From Paralvinella palmiformis (lineage: Eukaryota > Annelida > Polychaeta > Terebellida > Alvinellidae), in NCBI GenBank assembly GCA_025642065.1, contig JAODUP010000156.1, positions 95,001 to 159,000 on the forward strand: a DNA stretch of 64,000 nt, given 5' to 3'. Below the pieces are notes generated by a model. That model made no database searches. It saw only the letters and a program-made list of their open reading frames with translations, and was not told where the DNA came from. Both the position numbers and the translations under genes were made by a program. Positions 59,532 to 64,000 of the stretch are shown here, piece by piece (position 1 is the first letter of the stretch; each line of letters begins with the position of its first letter).

Positions 59532-62032
59532 AATATATATATTTCACATTCATAAAGTTCATATATACTATTATGTTTTGAAGGAAAATAATCCTCAAAA
59601 TATTTCTTATCATCTGAAGTAATGCAAAACTCTGTACTCATCTCTAGAGGTGACTCAAAATCTCTGTTTCCCTTAACTGCACATGAATACTTGTAGAACA
59701 GAACTTTGTATTCACTGATAAATCACATTATAAAAGTGACTGGCAATATAGCAATGGTATTATGATATGTTTAGCTCAATAAAATATGCCATTCATTGCA
59801 GAGGATCACAAATGGGGACACATTATATACATCATTACAACAGAAACCTGGATTAAATTTCCTGCTCACTTATACTTTTTTGGTAACAGTCCAATTCTTA
59901 TTACACTTATATTATACATGTATCAGTAGTTGTAATAATACTAATAACAATATGTATTGATAAAGTACCTAAAATGATTTTTCCAGCCCAATGTTTCCAG
60001 GTTAGAAAAACTGTTAGCATGTGATTGTGAATGTGTGGTGTTCATCTGCAGAACACTGTTTTTTTTATTACCACAATTCAGGCATATTTCTCATAGCCTT
60101 TGCCAAAGTGAGTGAAAATTAGGTAATAATTCAATACAGTAAACATCTTAGTCTTAACTCCTAACACAGTGTTTAGTTTATATTTTGGATCATTTTTAGT
60201 CTTTGTGCAATTAATCGATGAACAAGTAGATTCCAATGATCCATGCAAATTAACCAATTACTGAATCCCGTGCTCAGCAGTTCCATGATGCACACGTGAC
60301 TCGTTAGTTGTCGTCTGTCACGTCTTTTAATAATTTTTCGTTTATAAAATCAAGATGAAATTAAAAGACATTAGCTAATATTTATTGTAATAGTTTGGTG
60401 AAAATTAATCGTTATTTATTGAATAATGATGGATTAATAGGCAGCAATGTGGCAATTTTGTTCAGACTCTTATTGGGTTGAATCCTATAGTGTTGAGTGT
60501 TATGGATGGCCCAAAATATCTTTCCTTCAGCTGGTAGGGAATATGACACGCATATAAGTCAAAGTGCTTCTGAGAACTCCCTTTTCCCTCCTAAAAAATC
60601 GACTTAACCGCGAGTATTTACGGTACAATTATTTTCAATATGATGCTCAAAACAAAGTTTAGTTTCTTCCATTTGTCCCCAAATATTTTTTGCAAACAAA
60701 TAGATATGAGGACTATATCCTATTATAATTTGTAAAAGTGCATATGTGTATGAATAGCATGAAAAATATATTAGTATTTGTCAAATTTTAGGGTTTCTTC
60801 CATTTCTTCTCAAAATGGAAGGGAAGAAAGTATTTCTTCCGTAATGGAAATAACCTGGTTTTTACCATTCATGGAAGAAACATGCCAACCCTGGTAACAA
60901 GGAACACATTAAACAAAAGCTAACTTCATCTTATAAAATTCTATCACACTCTTTTTTAAACCTATCCTATAAGACGAAAGCTCTATTTAATTAAATAATA
61001 CTGGATACTGAATACACACCTATTTCTAGCCTCCTTTGTTGATATTAATGGTAGGACACTGGTTGATTGTAAGGAATCCTGAGATTGCTCTGCAAAGGGG
61101 TCAGGCTTGTCACCGTCAAGCATAAATGTCCTTGAACTAATCGTTGACATCAGTGATGCAGATGATATTTTATGGCTGTAAGTGTGGTGCTCTGGACTTC
61201 TATCCGAGTACTTCGGTGGACTCGGCGAGTGATGTTTCAGGTCTGCCAGGCCATCATCACGTTCTGAGTCAGAGTCCAGGTCATTCCTTTGGCTGTCCGA
61301 TTCATGTCTCATGAGAGCATCGTGGTAAAGCATCGTGAGGTTATCCCCTGTGTGCTTCATGCTGAGTCGCTTCCCTAGGTCAAGTGATTGTTCAGATTTG
61401 GAATCAGGCTTATAATCATCATCATCTGAAGAGTTTCTGTGCTGCTGCTGGTATCTTCCCGATAAGTTCACGTCAGCATCGTAGCCCAAACGACTCCGAG
61501 GACGCTCGTTTGTGTGGTCTGCATACTGTGGACTTGACCGGAGAGGCTCCTTGTGGCCTCGACCTTTCAGGTCATCACTGTCTGAATTTTGATCCCTATA
61601 GCGCTTCTCACCTTTGCTATATGATGACTGAAGGTCGTCATCTTCATTGTCGTCATCGCTGACTTCATCATCTGACTGCAACAGCTTCTTGCTACCAATA
61701 GCCAATGATCGATGTTTTGTCAATGATCCTCTAAGTTGTTCACTCACTATTTCATCTGGTGCTGTATTCATTTCAATTCCTTCATCAGAATCTGTCCTGT
61801 CATAATGATTGCCTCTTTTGTAATTATCCGATGCCGTACTCTGAGCTTCGGCACTCAGCCGCTGTCTGTATAATGTGTCAATGAGGTCATCGTGTCTATT
61901 TACCCTCGGAGATGGTGGGGTCATTTCTGGGTCACTGCCTAATGATCCCCTGGGTGTGTTTCCCGACCGCTCAGCCAGACGAGATAATGCTGACTTCTTT
62001 TTCACACGGGCACTGCGTGGTGTTCCAGACAT
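41463..62032 (-). CDS. INPP5E: INPP5E, ciliary phosphoinositide 5-phosphatase, 10 coding exons
   Basis: Exons in transcript order: 61020-62032, 57498-57719, 52811-52935, 49084-49206, 48723-48818, 45775-45951, 45292-45407, 44510-44646, 41940-41986, 41463-41539 (stop TAG at 41463-41465). The frame is kept throughout; 710 aa against 644 in human. The enzyme removes the 5-phosphate from PI(4,5)P2 and PI(3,4,5)P3 in the ciliary membrane. Residues 1-337 form one exon, disordered and rich in S/D/R, with an acidic run in the middle. The catalytic domain starts near [13 protein letters not shown] (352-364) and shows TWNM (372-375), VIGTQE (E407), FWLGDLNFR (539-547), RIPSYTDRIL across exons 7/8 (619-628) and SDHRPVYG (651-658); all metal and phosphate-binding signatures are present. 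The tail has FDKEVWL (678-684), matching the human ciliary targeting motif FDRELYL, and ends in the CaaX box CNIQ. An in-frame TAG lies three codons upstream of the ATG, supporting the start. Confidence 0.95.
42396..42595 (+). mobile_element. SINE family C copy with intact tRNA head
   Basis: A-box-like TGGGTAAGAGCGTAGG, then a B box GGTTCGAATCC at 42458-42468, then AGACCATATGCATCTCCCTC and ACTGCCATTTCAGCC. It lacks the middle segment (GTTTTTCATCCA) of the other copies. INPP5E intron 8. Confidence 0.75.
43312..43630 (+). mobile_element. SINE family A copy with internal deletion
   Basis: Starts GTGAGCTCCGGTGGCCTAGC; A box TGGCCTAGCGG at 43323-43333; perfect B box GGTTCGAACCC at 43367-43377; ends CAAAACCAAACCAAACC. 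Compared with the copies at 18696 and 56503 it lacks the stretch containing CCACTCCAACATAGAGGCTG. Possible target duplication TATTTACA. INPP5E intron 8. Confidence 0.88.
44102..44379. repeat. Pair of ~42-bp direct repeats, 236 bp apart
   Basis: GATATTGTTCAG followed by GGTTTATTGT and TGCAG occurs at 44102-44143 and 44338-44379 with several differences, just downstream of INPP5E exon 8 in transcript sense. Confidence 0.6.
46600..46915 (+). pseudogene. LINE reverse transcriptase C-terminal remnant with 3' tail
   Basis: One frame gives [20 protein letters not shown] then [15 protein letters not shown] and a stop, the conserved C-terminal block of jockey/CR1/L2-type LINE ORF2. It is followed by GGGCGCTTTATTAAATATAC and an (ATT)n-like tail. 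INPP5E intron 5, opposite strand. Confidence 0.75.
47714..48395. repeat. 26-bp minisatellite, about 26 units
   Basis: Unit TATGTCTGTCTATCCACTCT plus ACTGTC, with TACATC, TACGTC and TATTTC variants and a few shortened units near 47990-48030. It lacks stops in all three plus frames (up to 234 codons), a result of composition; it lies in INPP5E intron 5 on the antisense strand. Confidence 0.92.
48590..48634. repeat. (TA)n tract
   Basis: Simple repeat about 90 bp from INPP5E exon 5. Confidence 0.9.
51030..51395 (+). pseudogene. Decayed LINE reverse transcriptase C-terminus
   Basis: [11 protein letters not shown], then after frame breaks MYGKKPFSA and a run like LLQGCGI (for the usual LWN block), followed by GGCACTAAATAAAATACTAT at the 3' end. 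INPP5E intron 3. Confidence 0.6.
51398..51452. repeat. (TA)n tract
   Basis: Pure dinucleotide repeat directly at the end of the LINE remnant. Confidence 0.95.
53222..53360. repeat. 32-bp minisatellite, about 4.3 units
   Basis: Units start at 53222, 53254, 53286 and 53318 with CAGTCAATGATTGC; alternate units carry ACAGAAC and AGAGGAC/AGGGGAC, hinting at a 64-bp higher-order period. INPP5E intron 2. Confidence 0.85.
54320..55473 (+). pseudogene. pogo/Tigger-type transposon remnant with CENPB-like transposase fragments
   Basis: Ends CAGCCCCTCG and (right, reverse-complemented) CAGTACAACGCCTG, flanked by TA. The transposase is broken into three frames: [14 protein letters not shown] (start near 54878), then [20 protein letters not shown] (helix-turn-helix), then [16 protein letters not shown] and [15 protein letters not shown] (CENPB-type second DNA-binding domain). 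The DDE catalytic part is absent. GCGGCCA motifs repeat on the left side. Confidence 0.75.
55600..55740 (+). mobile_element. Possible SINE remnant
   Basis: GGGTTTGAATCC at 55647-55658 fits a tRNA B box and the sequence ends in CTCAAATAAACTAATATT. No A box is clear. Confidence 0.3.
56136..56500. repeat. Tandem duplication of about 205 bp
   Basis: CTTCATTTAATGATCCTCCA, TGTGGCAAGAGCTC and GGTTAGCTTCATGGGTG occur once in each half, with moderate divergence. Confidence 0.85.
56503..56857 (+). mobile_element. SINE family A copy
   Basis: Starts GTGAACTGCGGTTGCCTAGT, with a diverged A box and B box GGTTTGAACCC; body GTGGCTGACCACGTTAAATG; ends GCAAAACAAAACAC. It keeps the internal segment missing from the 43312 copy. 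Confidence 0.85.
58181..58244. repeat. Dispersed repeat, partner at 60565-60626
   Basis: Both copies read from GCTTCTGRGAACTCCCTTTT through TCGACTT and CGCGAGTAT to TACGGTA. INPP5E intron 1. Confidence 0.7.
58929..58996. repeat. 68-bp near-perfect palindrome
   Basis: The 33-nt arms 58929-58961 and 58964-58996 differ at two positions and are separated by only TT. The core reads GATGATACAGCTAC / GTAGCTGTATCATC. INPP5E intron 1. Confidence 0.92.
59212..59460 (+). pseudogene. LINE reverse transcriptase C-terminal remnant
   Basis: APGYICDM, then after one stop [39 protein letters not shown] and [11 protein letters not shown], ending in a stop at 59458-59460. This is the conserved C-terminus of jockey/CR1/L2-type RTs, better preserved than the copies at 46600 and 51030. 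INPP5E intron 1, opposite strand. Confidence 0.8.
59484..59525. repeat. (TA)n tract
   Basis: Dinucleotide repeat directly after the LINE remnant. Confidence 0.9.
60657..60893. mobile_element. Right end of a hAT-type MITE
   Basis: Matches 38041-38346 from AGTTTCTTCCATTTGTCCC to the terminal CCAACCCTG. The left inverted end and target duplication were not found, so the copy is truncated. Confidence 0.75.
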
Positions 62033-63525
62033 TTTTAACTTCTAGCTATAAAAGTATAATTATTGAAAGAAAATTCTGACATTTCAAAAACAACGACAAT
62101 AATTTAGAAAACACATACACACAATTATCTAGAGCAGAGAATGCTAACCTAAATAAATTGCATCTTTTTTAGTAAGCTGTATCACAATGTTTGCTTTCTC
62201 AAAAAAACAAAAATGGTTAATAACTTATTGACAGACGAAAGATGAACCTAGATACAGCTGACACGATGAACCATAAGTCAGAATGCACCAATAAGAGTAT
62301 GGCTTGTAAATGGGATATCATTTTCTTTCAGTAATTACAGAGACATGGTGTTGACAGATTAAGTCCTCAGCACAAGATATAGGTTTAAATATCCAATGCA
62401 AATAACCATATCATGAAGTGTTTGGGATCGCGCTAATATAGCATCCAGACTTATTGTACAGTTGATTTTACTCTATTTTATATGGGCCTTCTTGAACGAT
62501 TACCCAAAGCTAGGCTTGACATAACACCGAGTCACACAACCACTTGATAACAATGTTGGATTATTTGGATGATATTAAATTTATTACGTGCAGGAACCAA
62601 TTTTACTGGAGATCAGATCTAATGGTTGGTGATTTAACAGCACTAATCTGACCACTAAGTGACCAGCAAATTAATATTAAGACCCGGCAAGTATTTAAGA
62701 ATTAATACTCGGGTTACATCTTCGTGAAAAGTAAGCTGCCAATAAGAATGTGAAAAATTATTGGCAGTGACTAATGCATGGACATACAAAACAGAAGTGC
62801 TCAGTAGTGTTTCTATCAAAAAAGAGGCATAGCTATAAGCTGCCGAGAAACCATAACAACACTTAGCCGAGACAACACTACTTTAGGGAAAGGATAGCAT
62901 GTTCCCGGAACAGCTTGCCCGATAAAGTAGTGGAGGCTCCTAGTATACAACCCTTACTTGATGGATCGGGATCTGATTTTTAATTATGAGGCAGATCTGA
63001 GATTGAGTCATAAAGCTAATTATGAACTAACAGTAACAGCCGTAAATTTCTGCTCAAAATCGGATGAGGATCTGGACATACGGGACTAACAACCTACGTC
63101 CAGTATCTACCTAAGTAAGTAAGTAAGCATAATCTGTCTCGTTTTCCTCGTAGTTTTTAATTGCATTACATAAATCATATGATAATTTGATATGCAGCAT
63201 TTAGATCTAGATCTATCATTCTAGATCTACCGAGTTCTTTTCTCAGAATTACTGCATGCTCAGATGCTGGTCTTACTGTATATTTATTCGCATCCCAATG
63301 CTGCAATTCGAAAAGTCAAACAGGTCGCTTGGAATAAAGCATAACTTCCATAAGCCTGATAAGATCTTGTCTTGTGGGATTTGTAATTTTAAGAAGCTCT
63401 GCCTTGGGGCAAGTTGGGCTTGTGTCAGTTGTGAAGATCGTTTCAATGTTTGTTGACATTGTTGCCAATGAACCTTTACTGAACGATCCAAGTTAAAACG
63501 TATTTCAGGAACTTAGAACACATAC
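62033..63525. other. Probable INPP5E 5'-UTR intron or leader region
   Basis: No coding exon or recognisable repeat was seen apart from a short (TAAG)n run near 63110-63127. Short open frames here, for example near 63256-63491 on either strand, match nothing I know. Confidence 0.35.
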
Positions 63526-63690
63526 CTTAAATAGGAGAAAATTCTAAGTAAACATCCAGATGGCTATTCCTGGAAAATAAGGCATGATCTCTTACTGAAA
63601 ACTACAAGTAATATTAGAACAGTACTGAGTATACATTCCCTAGCAGCTGTCAACACAAACAGATCGGAATTACTCGTACGCATGCGCAAT
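63526..63690 (-). promoter_or_regulatory. Candidate INPP5E 5' noncoding exon and promoter
   Basis: Reading the minus strand, a consensus donor AAG/GTATGT occurs with its GT at 63524-63525. The first coding exon is preceded by an acceptor-like TTTTATAG about 15 bases before the ATG. Together these suggest an untranslated first exon near here. At 63677-63688 TACGCATGCGCA differs by one base from the NRF1 consensus YGCGCAYGCGCR, a common element in housekeeping and ciliary promoters. This is an inference; a transcript is needed. Confidence 0.3.
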
Positions 63691-64000
63691 GCATCCGTTC
63701 TCATACGGCCCATAGTTAATTCGTACACAAACACAGTAGCCGGACATTTACCCAACTGTCCGTTGCCAATATTTGCACGGGGACATTTAGCCAACATTCA
63801 ATGTTTTATCTTACATGTATATTGTTATATTTTTGAGTTTGTGCATGCTCTGTCAATATTATGTGTTGTTTATGAACGTTGCAAATGTAGAACTATCTTT
63901 AGATCTAGATTCTAGATAAGATATTAACAACATAATAATTATTGCTGTTTTTTGTACAATTTGTATATTTTTAATAACGTATACCATTTTCTCCGTTATT

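Noticed and set aside
61384..61662. Plus-strand 92-codon frame
   Set aside because: Antisense shadow of INPP5E exon 1.

Overview
The window is nuclear DNA of an invertebrate animal. Three conserved metazoan genes are split into short exons with GT-AG introns, the background is AT-rich, and tRNA-derived SINEs, cut-and-paste DNA transposon remnants, minisatellites and long (TA)n/(CA)n tracts are abundant. The repeat style fits a spiralian, probably a mollusc, but that is an inference. No bacterial operon, CRISPR array, rRNA gene or free-standing tRNA gene was found.

Layout. 1-6,480: intergenic, with a pogo-like MITE, a 28-unit 50-bp satellite and a decayed PIF/Harbinger transposon. 6,919-24,932 (minus): BIN3, a BAR-domain protein, 10 coding exons, 268 aa. 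24,933-29,158: divergent intergenic region with a nested SINE cluster. 29,159-37,205 (plus): THNSL2, a PLP-dependent threonine synthase-like enzyme, 9 coding exons, 468 aa. 37,206-41,462: convergent intergenic region with a hAT insertion that keeps a perfect 8-bp target duplication. 41,463-62,032 (minus): INPP5E, a ciliary phosphoinositide 5-phosphatase, 10 coding exons, 710 aa. 62,033-64,000: probable 5' leader and promoter side of INPP5E.

The exon models were built by hand from splice sites, codon phase and remembered similarity to the human proteins. In all three genes every junction keeps the reading frame. BIN3 (membrane curvature and actin), THNSL2 (amino-acid metabolism) and INPP5E (ciliary phosphoinositides) share no obvious pathway; they are simply neighbours.

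Most of the remaining sequence is mobile-element history: four SINE families (called A-D here), hAT, pogo/Tigger-like and Harbinger-type DNA elements, and C-terminal remnants of a jockey/CR1/L2-type LINE reverse transcriptase. Several insertions can be dated relative to one another by nesting and target-site duplications. I found no convincing new functional system. The most unusual items are the 50-bp CpG-rich satellite, a 68-bp near-perfect palindrome, the inverted-repeat composite inside BIN3, and the complete set of ciliary-targeting signals retained in INPP5E.
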